From the IMG/VR virus record IMGVR_UViG_3300029922_001273, positions 1 through 22,711 of that record: DNA of 22,711 nt. One strand, given 5' to 3'. A program made the translations under genes and the position numbers. Of this stretch, positions 14,533 through 20,114 are shown piece by piece. How positions within the stretch are numbered: position 1 is the first letter of the stretch; every line of letters starts with the position of its first letter. This stretch comes from a virus. The notes below the pieces were generated by a model. It ran no database searches. It saw only the letters and a program-made list of their open reading frames with translations, and was not told the origin of the DNA.

Positions 14533-15153
14533 ATGAAGTTCACCCCGAACTCGAATCCTAACAGTGGCTTTAAAGCACCTCCCCTGGTGCCTGAAGGCTT
14601 CTACAAATTTCGCGTCACCAAGGCGGTTGACGGGAAAAGTAAAAAGAACAAAGACGATATGGTTACCCTGGCCATGATCGTCGTAAACGCCAAGTACAGT
14701 GCCACGATAAAGGACTGGATTGGTGCATGGGAATATGGCGACATCAAAGCCACCCAGTTTTGCGAAGCAGCGGGGTTACCGCTCAACGGTGAACTCACTG
14801 CCCGCGCCGCTGTCAACACGACAGGCTATCTGGAGATCAAACACCGGGAAAGTACAAACGACAAGTACCCCGGCCTCCAGCACGCCATCACCTATATGAC
14901 ACGTGCGGATATGGAACGGGAGGGTTTGCTGAAACCTCAACCCGCGACAACCCCCGCCCCCGCTTCCGCTCCGGCTCCCGCCCCCGTCGTCAACGGCGTT
15001 GCTTACACCAACGGCGCTTACACCAACGGCAGCGGTGTCTCTCACAAGCCAGATACGACGGAATTGCCCGCCGATCTGGTATCACCCGCCAAAGCCGCCG
15101 AGCTAGAGCAAGCGGCCACGGATTACTTCGTCGATGACGATGTGCCGTTCTAA
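14533..15153 (+). CDS. SSB-like single-strand DNA-binding protein with acidic tip
   Basis: This 206-residue protein ends in DYFVDDDVPF, closely matching the C-terminal tip of bacterial SSB (DDDIPF), which docks replication and repair proteins. The N-terminal ~130 residues are not a standard SSB sequence (EGFYKFRVTKAVDGKSKKNKDD, then FCEAAGLPLNGELTA and LEIKHRES). They look like the DUF669-type phage single-strand-binding proteins. A Pro/Ala-rich linker (about 140-155) and two YTNG repeats connect to the tip. The frame extends upstream to a TTG at 14488, but the ATG at 14533 has purine-rich sequence before it and begins the recognisable protein. It follows the polymerase by 123 bp. Role inferred: coating template strands and recruiting host or phage replication proteins. 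Confidence 0.8.
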   Translation: MKFTPNSNPNSGFKAPPLVPEGFYKFRVTKAVDGKSKKNKDDMVTLAMIVVNAKYSATIKDWIGAWEYGDIKATQFCEAAGLPLNGELTARAAVNTTGYLEIKHRESTNDKYPGLQHAITYMTRADMEREGLLKPQPATTPAPASAPAPAPVVNGVAYTNGAYTNGSGVSHKPDTTELPADLVSPAKAAELEQAATDYFVDDDVPF

Positions 15154-15162
15154 CAAGGATTC

Positions 15163-15190
15163 GGCGGGGCCACCCAAACATGGCCCCGCC
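15163..15190 (+). terminator. Perfect 10-bp hairpin after the SSB-like gene
   Basis: GGCGGGGCCA (15163-15172) pairs perfectly with TGGCCCCGCC (15181-15190) across an 8-nt loop. No T-tract follows; instead a strong AAGGAG ribosome site comes a few bases later. It may be an attenuator or mRNA-stabilising stem between the SSB-like gene and the following operon rather than a full terminator. Confidence 0.55.
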
Positions 15191-15211
15191 CAACCAAGGA
15201 GAAAACAACCC

Positions 15212-15262
15212 ATGAGAAGCAATGACCCCGACGACATCCTCCTCGACCCGGACGACCAATGA
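15212..15262 (+). CDS. 16-codon acidic ORF with strong ribosome site
   Basis: AAGGAG (15196-15201) lies about 10 nt before the ATG. The peptide is MRSNDPDDILLDPDDQ, strongly acidic with a repeated DPDD. Its TGA overlaps the next ATG as ATGA (15259-15262). Since the next gene has no ribosome site of its own, this ORF probably serves translational coupling, and it may also make a functional acidic micropeptide. Short length keeps confidence moderate. Confidence 0.5.
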   Translation: MRSNDPDDILLDPDDQ

Positions 15263-15504
15263 ACAGCATAAAAGATTTGACGCCCTGCGAACGGTTTGTG
15301 AAAAACGTGGTAGCCCACAGCCTGGAGCCATTGACCCTCGCCCAGATTCAAAAGCTCACCGGTTACCGGACGTTGCCATTAGTCAGGACCAGCGTGAAGT
15401 TCCTAACCAAGGCGCGAGTGCTAGTGGAGTCCATCATAGAGGGCGGTGAACCTGTCTACAGTGCCAGGGTAAACGCACCTAAACAACAGCAACAGGGAGC
15501 CTAA
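15259..15504 (+). CDS. Small winged-helix-like protein
   Basis: This 81-residue protein's core reads as a helix-turn-helix with a wing: LTLAQIQKLTGYRTLPLVRTSVKFLTKARVLVES, then GGEPVYSARV. The tail is Gln-rich (KQQQQGA). The pattern resembles that of the N-terminal part of the next gene (SESRLQAVSSLPKKDLGVYLDSL, then LIKRKGPLYVLS), so the two may be related DNA-binding proteins. Translation is coupled to the 16-codon ORF by ATGA overlap, and the next gene starts 2 nt after its stop. The family was assigned by shape, not by a recognised signature. Confidence 0.65.
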   Translation: MNSIKDLTPCERFVKNVVAHSLEPLTLAQIQKLTGYRTLPLVRTSVKFLTKARVLVESIIEGGEPVYSARVNAPKQQQQGA

Positions 15505-15506
15505 CC

Positions 15507-16520
15507 ATGTTCTTTAGTGATCGTCATGAAGCGGCAATCGTAAAGGCTCTGACCGGCGCAAGCGACGGCTTGAGCGAGTCACGGCTCCAGGCGGTCTCCA
15601 GCTTACCAAAGAAGGACTTGGGCGTGTATCTTGACTCGCTATCGAACGAGGGCTTGATCAAGCGGAAGGGACCACTCTATGTGTTATCCAATGAACTCCG
15701 CGCTGAAATAGACGGCGATAGGGAAGCTGCCGACGCCACAGTGAACGCCGAAATCATCACATCCGACCCGGAAGAGAGTGAGGATGATAGAGCCGTAGAA
15801 GCCGATGAAGATGACGATGAGCCGCTATCGGAAGAGGACCAGGAAGAGTTAGCGCGGGAGCTTCAAGATGATGGCGGCACACTCGACCCGGAGTACGTCG
15901 AGCGTTGGGCAGGTGAGCCGCCGCCCAAAGCGAAGCCGGTGATCGCACCGCTAGGTAAGCCAAGGTCGAGCCAATACCTTGGCGTATCCAAGAAGGGTAA
16001 GTCGTGGATGGTGCAAGGTTCGCTAGGCAACGGCCAGATGATCAGAATGCAAACCTTCCCGACCGAACTGGAAGCGGCGCAACATTACGATTCGTGTATG
16101 CGCACCCAAGCTGCCGATCCAGCCAGCAGGAGATACAACTTTCCGCGAGATGGCGAGAAGAATCAGAGCGACTACTTCGCAATAACCGGCCCGCCGAAAG
16201 GCACCGGCGCTAAACCGCACGCGAAGCCGGGACCCAAGCACCCGCCCCCGGTTATCCCCGCCGCTGCCCCAGCGCCCAAGGCTGCGCTGCGGGAGATCGT
16301 TGAGCCCATCGTTACGCCCGTAATGCCGGTGCCGGTGGAGCCGGTGGAGCCGGTGGAGCCCATTGCATCGCCGGTGGTGCCAACAATTCCCTGCCCCGCA
16401 AACACGTTCATAGTGCCGGACGTAGCCACACTCGTACGCCAATCCATCGACGCGGCACGGAGCCGGGGAGCGGTAAGCGTGACCTTAGGCGTCGATGCGC
16501 TGGATTTGTTGCTGGGTTAA
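15507..16520 (+). CDS. Winged-helix / AP2-domain fusion protein
   Basis: This 337-residue protein has four visible parts. Residues 1-62 look like a winged helix. Residues 86-131 are very acidic. Residues 154-213 (SSQYLGVSKKGKSWMVQGSLG, QMIRMQTFPTELEAAQHYD, SRRYNFP) match the AP2/ERF DNA-binding pattern, here without an attached HNH nuclease. Residues 228-300 are Pro/Ala-rich and include a 9-bp tandem repeat encoding VEP (16331-16357). A conserved-looking C-terminal helix and strand follow (VATLVRQSIDAARSRGAVSVTLGVDALDLLLG). GGGAG precedes the ATG at good spacing. The stop overlaps the stop of the convergent gene within TTAA (16517-16520). Likely a phage DNA-binding regulator or accessory replication factor; the exact role is unknown. 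Confidence 0.7.
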   Translation: MFFSDRHEAAIVKALTGASDGLSESRLQAVSSLPKKDLGVYLDSLSNEGLIKRKGPLYVLSNELRAEIDGDREAADATVNAEIITSDPEESEDDRAVEADEDDDEPLSEEDQEELARELQDDGGTLDPEYVERWAGEPPPKAKPVIAPLGKPRSSQYLGVSKKGKSWMVQGSLGNGQMIRMQTFPTELEAAQHYDSCMRTQAADPASRRYNFPRDGEKNQSDYFAITGPPKGTGAKPHAKPGPKHPPPVIPAAAPAPKAALREIVEPIVTPVMPVPVEPVEPVEPIASPVVPTIPCPANTFIVPDVATLVRQSIDAARSRGAVSVTLGVDALDLLLG

Positions 16521-17479
16521 GCGGACGCGGACGTCGTGTAGCGGAACGGCTCCTCTGCCGCAGGCTTCGGAAAGAATCTTCGCCGCTCCGCGTAACGCAC
16601 AATCGCATCGGGTAGAACATCCGTCATCTCCCAGAGGGGTAACGACCCAAGGTGGTTTGCCTGACGCCGCGACGGCTTATAATAACCGACTTCAACACCC
16701 TTTACCGGACTTCCATCCGCGTAGTAAAGCACCGTCTCTGCATGTTCAGGGGTGATAAATTTTCTGTATGTACGCCCATGCTCATGGATCACGACGCCGT
16801 TTTTACTCGTTTCTTTTGAAAAGTGAAAATCGATGTATTTGCCCGGTTCTTCCGATACCGTGAAGTTCTTGCCGACTGTTACTGCATCTAATGTTATGTT
16901 GGCGTCTTTCAGCTTGCCCAGTATGAGTTGCGCTTGCTTGTCGGTAAGGTCATGAAGCACTGGCTGCGCGGCTAGAGGCCGTGTCAGATAAAAAGCTGTT
17001 CCGTTGAAGACGTTTTGGTATGTGCTCTTCCGTTTATTTTCGTAGAATAGGTACTGCGCACGCTTCAACCAGTTCCCCACATTTCTCGTTTGACAGAACA
17101 GGAAAACTGGAGGTCCGGTAATGGAGAGGTCTAATTCCTCCCCCTCTTCGATGGACTTGCGGAGCGCCTTCACTGTCGCCAGTTCCGTTTTCTTATTTAT
17201 GAGGTAATTGCCGTGTCCGTCTTTCTCTTGCATCGCCTCATCAAACTGATCGTTATCCAAGTAAGAAAGCTGGAGTAGCGCCTCAACCGAATCGGGCAGG
17301 CGCGGCCAGAGCTTCCGCTTTGTAAGCCGTTCATCGTTGGCTAAGCGGAGTAACTTCTGCTGCCAGGAATAATCAGGATGTTGATAGTGGAGGCTCAAGC
17401 CCCTGAGGGCTTTGTGGTTAATGTTACGCGCCTTCGTCATGATTTGCGCAACGGTGGATCGTCGGGCCATTCCTAACAT
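16517..17479 (-). CDS. Unrecognised 320-residue protein
   Basis: I do not recognise a family. The N-terminus is basic and helical (MARRSTVAQIMTKARNINHKALRGLSLHYQHPDY). The middle contains VFLFCQTRNVGNWLKRAQYLFYENKRK and a probable beta-rich block (IDFHFSKETSKNGVVIHEHGRTYRKFITPEHAETVLYY). The C-terminus is basic (RYAERRRFFPKP). The protein is soluble, with no signal or membrane segment. Start candidates are ATG 17479 and ATG 17470; neither has a well-spaced ribosome site. It is convergent with the AP2 gene. Its upstream DNA is a cluster of palindromes spaced 25 bp, suggesting autoregulation or a role at that site. DNA binding is inference only. Confidence 0.7.
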   Translation of the reverse strand: MLGMARRSTVAQIMTKARNINHKALRGLSLHYQHPDYSWQQKLLRLANDERLTKRKLWPRLPDSVEALLQLSYLDNDQFDEAMQEKDGHGNYLINKKTELATVKALRKSIEEGEELDLSITGPPVFLFCQTRNVGNWLKRAQYLFYENKRKSTYQNVFNGTAFYLTRPLAAQPVLHDLTDKQAQLILGKLKDANITLDAVTVGKNFTVSEEPGKYIDFHFSKETSKNGVVIHEHGRTYRKFITPEHAETVLYYADGSPVKGVEVGYYKPSRRQANHLGSLPLWEMTDVLPDAIVRYAERRRFFPKPAAEEPFRYTTSASA

Positions 17480-17554
17480 CTAGCATAATGCTAGCGAGTC
17501 GCTAACGTCTTTGTATTCGCGAGTCGCGAGTGGCTGTATGCTGGCGAGTCGCCG
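17480..17554. promoter_or_regulatory. Palindrome array: three 13-bp sites at exact 25-bp spacing plus a 15-bp palindrome
   Basis: The 9-mer GCGAGTCGC is centred at 17498, 17523 and 17548. Each copy is extended by complementary flanks that differ between copies: TA...TA, TC...GA and TG...CG (the last outer pair is G-T). A separate perfect palindrome CTAGCAT-A-ATGCTAG (17480-17494) is centred 11 bp from the first site. The array sits just upstream of the 320-residue gene. The geometry (one helical face, about 2.4 turns apart) suits cooperative protein binding, while the symmetric flank changes also suit RNA stems. Confidence 0.75.
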
Positions 17555-17670
17555 ATATAGACGACTTTGCCGTTTCGTCCGACCGTCAGATTTGCTGAAG
17601 CCGGAACACCTTTCGCCGATATCGGCGAAAGGTGTTCCGGCTTTCTCAAGTAGTAATCGTGGAGTGACAT
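17491..17670 (-). CDS. Possible 59-residue ORF across the palindromes (doubtful)
   Basis: ATG at 17668-17670, peptide MSLHDYYLRKPEHLSPISAK onward, ending SRLANTKTLATR with its stop inside the first 13-bp palindrome, 11 nt before the 320-residue gene. The composition is protein-like (LTVGRNGKVVYIGDSPAYSH), but it spans the 46-bp palindrome and the 25-bp-periodic array, whose period is not a multiple of three. The ribosome site is weak. It could be a small gene upstream of the 320-residue gene or a chance frame in control DNA. Confidence 0.25.
   Translation of the reverse strand: MSLHDYYLRKPEHLSPISAKGVPASANLTVGRNGKVVYIGDSPAYSHSRLANTKTLATR
17598..17643. repeat. 46-bp perfect palindrome
   Basis: The 23 bases at 17598-17620 are the exact reverse complement of 17621-17643, meeting at GAT|ATC with no spacer. 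No T-tract follows on either strand, so it is not a typical terminator. It could extrude as a cruciform or bind a large dimeric protein. Confidence 0.95.
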
Positions 17671-17712
17671 GGTTACCGCGCCTTTCCGCGCCGCGCCGGT
17701 GGACCGAGGGCG

Positions 17713-17739
17713 AGCTAGTTGCACAGTGTGCAACTAGCT
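17713..17739. promoter_or_regulatory. 27-bp perfect palindrome AGCTAGTTGCACA-G-TGTGCAACTAGCT
   Basis: Two 13-bp arms with a single central base, ending two bases before the leader motif of the 129-residue gene. It is operator-like. It may also serve as a stem in the mRNA leader. Confidence 0.75.
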
Positions 17740-17740
17740 G

Positions 17741-17763
17741 AAAAATCTCTTTGAGAATTTCCC
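17741..17763 (+). promoter_or_regulatory. Leader motif upstream of the 129-residue gene
   Basis: AAAAATCTC followed by TTGAGAATTTCCC ends 23 bases before the ATG at 17787. Nearly the same sequence, one base shorter, stands 22 bases before the ATG at 18392 (18348-18369). Neither gene has a Shine-Dalgarno. The fixed distance suggests a promoter or initiation element. On the minus strand the motif would also fold as a small stem followed by T5, so a leftward terminator is an alternative reading. Confidence 0.5.
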
Positions 17764-17772
17764 GACCTTGCC

Positions 17773-17800
17773 CATACCAAATTGGTATGAATACTCATAC
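17773..17800. promoter_or_regulatory. Overlapping palindromes across a start codon
   Basis: CATACCAA-A-TTGGTATG (17773-17789) is a perfect 17-bp palindrome whose last three bases are the ATG of the 129-residue gene. It overlaps GTATGA-ATAC-TCATAC (17785-17800). A protein bound here would block initiation or transcription of that gene. Confidence 0.6.
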
Positions 17801-18176
17801 TGCCATTTCTGACGACAAGCTCAAACAATTCACCGCCGCTATGTCGGTCGTCGAAGGCGACGATGCCGACGCCTACGCAAAAAAGCGTGAGGGTTGCCTG
17901 GGGTTGGTGGGCCGGATCGAGAAGGTGTACGATAGCGCCGTTGACTATAATGTGGGCAACGCAAAATCCGCAGAACTCGAAATAGAGGCTATCCCGCCGT
18001 ATGGCCGCAATTATGAGTTGCTCTACTCAATTGATCTGGCGCTAGACAGTCCGCTGATGGACTTCGCCGATTGGCCGGGTAACCCCCCGGACGGCTCTGG
18101 CGAACAATTTGAAAGCGGCGAAATCGATACCAGTCTGCTTGATGCGCTTTGGCCTTCTGCGCGATCCACCGACTAG
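17787..18176 (+). CDS. Unrecognised acidic 129-residue protein
   Basis: It starts at ATG 17787 (MNTHTAISDDKLKQFTAAMSV). An in-frame TTG at 17751 would give 12 more residues but has no support. The protein is acidic, with a predicted helical first half (KKREGCLGLVGRIEKVYDSAVDYN) and a Gly/Asp-rich C-terminal half (FADWPGNPPDGSGEQFESGE). No membrane segment or known motif is recognised. It is the first rightward gene beyond the palindromic region and has operator-like palindromes over its start, which makes it a candidate for tightly regulated early or lysogeny-related expression. No Shine-Dalgarno is visible. Confidence 0.6.
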   Translation: MNTHTAISDDKLKQFTAAMSVVEGDDADAYAKKREGCLGLVGRIEKVYDSAVDYNVGNAKSAELEIEAIPPYGRNYELLYSIDLALDSPLMDFADWPGNPPDGSGEQFESGEIDTSLLDALWPSARSTD

Positions 18177-18249
18177 CTTGAGACGGAGGAGAGGATCGCG
18201 CAAATAATCCGCCGTTGCCAAGCCGGGTGGCCGCTTCTATTTCAGCCAC

Positions 18250-18331
18250 GACACCTCACCCACTTTGACGCGCCGCGAGACATGCAGGAGATGTGTGTCG
18301 CGCGGCAGCCAGCGCGGGAGGGTGGGGTGTC
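18250..18331 (+). ncRNA. Foldable element A (nested stems)
   Basis: Outer arms GACACCTCACCC (18250-18261) and GGGTGGGGTGTC (18320-18331) pair over 12 positions with one G-U. Inside, 18272-18286 pairs with 18292-18306 over 15 positions (12 Watson-Crick, two G-U, one mismatch) around a 5-nt loop. It lies between the 129- and 95-residue genes. A diverged relative is present at 18748-18812. It may be a structured RNA, or DNA used as a binding site; transcription is not shown. Confidence 0.4.
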
Positions 18332-18347
18332 TTTGCGGACGCCGCGT

Positions 18348-18369
18348 AAAAATCTCCTGAGAATTTCCC
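18348..18369 (+). promoter_or_regulatory. Leader motif, second copy
   Basis: AAAAATCTC then CTGAGAATTTCCC, matching 17741-17763 except for one missing base and one substitution, and placed 22 bases before the ATG of the 95-residue ORF. Confidence 0.5.
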
Positions 18370-18391
18370 TGCCCGCCGCCGACTCCTAAAT

Positions 18392-18679
18392 ATGCCCACC
18401 CAAGAAATTGAACTCACCGCTCCAACCAAGCCAATAGCCACGACGTGGCGCGACACCTATCTCCCACCATGGAAAGGCCGCAAACAACTCCTCCATAAAC
18501 GCGACCTACGCGCTGCGGGTTACCCGGGAGGATTTCTTGCGGCTTTTACGCGGGTCATTCAGCCGGTTGCCGGGTGGACGCCGCGTGTCGGAGAGCGTCG
18601 TAGAGGCGCGAGACGTACACCAATTGCGCCTACGGACCAAATTTATTTTAGCGGCTGCCGACTGAGCCGATTGAGATGA
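18392..18679 (+). CDS. Hypothetical 95-residue ORF
   Basis: ATG at 18392; begins MPTQEIELTAPTKPIATTWRD and continues through a basic segment (WKGRKQLLHKRDLRAAGYPG). The second half is Arg-rich and irregular (RVGERRRGARRTPIAPT). This half could be non-native sequence after a disruption. The only support for translation is the leader motif at the same distance as in the 129-residue gene. No Shine-Dalgarno, no family recognised. It may be a decayed gene. Confidence 0.35.
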   Translation: MPTQEIELTAPTKPIATTWRDTYLPPWKGRKQLLHKRDLRAAGYPGGFLAAFTRVIQPVAGWTPRVGERRRGARRTPIAPTDQIYFSGCRLSRLR

Positions 18680-18747
18680 AGTGCCGGTTCATCCCTTCTG
18701 CCGTCGCCGCTCCGCATTCCGCCGTTTGAATTCCCAGTCAATAACGC

Positions 18748-18812
18748 GCCGCGACGACACACAGTAGAGTTGTGCGTGGCGGCAGCCAGCCTGGGAGGGT
18801 GGAGGTGTGTTC
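18748..18812 (+). ncRNA. Foldable element B, diverged relative of element A
   Basis: The inner stem GCCGC(G)ACG(A)CACA (18748-18761) pairs with TGTGCGT(G)GCGGC (18771-18783). The sequence after it (AGCCAGCCTGGGAGGGTGG then AGGTGT) is nearly the same as after the inner stem of element A. The stem sequence differs between A and B, but pairing is largely kept. The outer 12-bp arm of element A is not present on the left of B. Confidence 0.4.
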
Positions 18813-18861
18813 AGCCGCGCCGGTCCCCTTTGTGAAGCGCGGGCGGGGCGTTTTGCGCGTC

Positions 18862-19281
18862 TTACCGCACAGCTTCCCAGATGAATTGAGTGCCGTTGAA
18901 ATTATCATTCGGTATACGCCCCGCCCACACAAGCCAGACCATGTTCAACACGATGATTGAGCCAAGCCCAGGGTCCGCGCCCTGTTTTTCGGCTAGCGGG
19001 CGACGGGCAAAATCCTCAACCTGCGCTTCGTAGCTGGAAAGGATCGCTTCGTGTTGTTTTGGGTGGGTGTCCCACCCTTTTCGGTAGCCCTCGAAAGCCA
19101 AAAATAAAGCATGTTCCGCCTCAGCGTCCAGAACGTCTAGTATGACGCCAAACCCAGCGGGTTGGTCGTTCCTCAAGAAGGCGGACGCCTTGGTCAGTCG
19201 GGCAGGATAAGACGGTTTGCCCGTCGCTATTTCCCATGTCAAATTTTCGCGCCACGGTGCGGCCCCGGTAGAAGATGACAT
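18862..19281 (-). CDS. Hypothetical 139-residue protein
   Basis: The start chosen is ATG 19279-19281 (MSSSTGAAPWRENLTWEIATG) because GAGGTG stands at good spacing before it; the frame continues 22 codons upstream without a better start. The protein contains GVILDVLDAEAEHALFLAFEGYRKGW, a helix with EAQVEDFARRPLAEKQG, and a hydrophobic stretch (SIIVLNMVWLVWAGRIP) that could be a buried helix or a weak membrane segment. No known family recognised. It diverges from the 75-residue gene. Confidence 0.6.
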   Translation of the reverse strand: MSSSTGAAPWRENLTWEIATGKPSYPARLTKASAFLRNDQPAGFGVILDVLDAEAEHALFLAFEGYRKGWDTHPKQHEAILSSYEAQVEDFARRPLAEKQGADPGLGSIIVLNMVWLVWAGRIPNDNFNGTQFIWEAVR

Positions 19282-19397
19282 CTTTTCACCTCTTTTGTAT
19301 CTTACATTAGCCGCGCCGGTCCCTGAGCCGTCAGAATGTCTGGACAACTTGGTAGATCAGACTGAGACTTTTCTTTCCGCCGCGCCACCCTATTATT

Positions 19398-19625
19398 GTG
19401 ACAACCAAAAAACAAACAAAGTCCGCCTTCAAGCAACTCACCGACCCCGTGGAAATCAGACTCGCGGTAAACTACTGGCGACACAAAGGCTTGCGGGACC
19501 GCGAAGAAGAGAAAATTGCGTCTGACCAGCTAAAAGCCGATATACGAAGCCACCGCGAAAGTAAGGCCGCCGCGATACACGAAATCATCCGCAGCGCCCC
19601 CCCTATCGCCGCATCTGTTCAGTGA
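19398..19625 (+). CDS. Hypothetical 75-residue helical protein
   Basis: GTG start (19398) giving VTTKKQTKSAFKQLTDPVE and then a long charged helix (YWRHKGLRDREEEKIASDQLKADIRSHRESKAAAIHEI). Basic N-terminus, no membrane segment, no recognised family. The Shine-Dalgarno is absent; TATTAT lies three bases before the start. It is divergent from the 139-residue gene, 116 bp away. It is plausibly a small phage DNA-associated protein, but this is a guess from charge alone. Confidence 0.45.
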   Translation: MTTKKQTKSAFKQLTDPVEIRLAVNYWRHKGLRDREEEKIASDQLKADIRSHRESKAAAIHEIIRSAPPIAASVQ

Positions 19626-20113
19626 TCGCACCGACCACCGATACCACGGACCGGACGCCTAACCGCGATCCGGGCCGTTTCACATTTTTTGAGATTTTTC
19701 TGGTTCGACCACCACTCCCATTACAGAGCCGCGCCGCGCTATGCAGCCGGTTGTATCGCCTCACGCGCTGAGACGTGAGAGAGCGAGTCCACCAGCCTCC
19801 ATCCATGAGATGCGACACGCTGGACATCCCAGCACCCCACCCCGATATCACGCTGGGCAAAGTACTAGAGCGATAGCCACAGAGTACTTTGCCCCACCAA
19901 GCGGTCGGAGGCGGGAGCGTGTCCGGACTTCCCGACCCGTGTAATCATTTGAAAGCATATCGAAGAATGCTACACGGGTGAAGGGCCCACGCGCACTCTG
20001 GCGGAGCTTACCGACCTGTGTGCGAACGTGCGAAAATGAGTCGAATTTATACGTTTTGTGCGTTTTGCAAGCTTTTGTTTTCAGCAAGATGAAGAAAACA
20101 AAGGCTGACTGTT
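19626..20113. other. Non-coding region upstream of integrase with two long hairpins
   Basis: No supportable gene. GGGCAAAGTACT (19855-19866) and AGTACTTTGCCC (19883-19894) form a perfect 12-bp stem with a 16-nt loop. ACCCGTGTA (19935-19943) and TACACGGGT (19971-19979) form a perfect 9-bp stem with a 27-nt spacer. GTGCGAAC-GTGCGAAA (20020-20035) is a tandem 8-mer related to the TGTGCGAACA repeats at 9432-9495. The phage attachment site is expected near integrase, possibly here, but no core could be identified. Confidence 0.45.
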
Positions 20114-20114
20114 T

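Noticed and set aside
16023-16442. 139-codon minus-strand frame inside the AP2 gene
   Set aside because: It mirrors the AP2 and Pro-rich coding sequence, and the His/Arg-rich product is an artefact of that.
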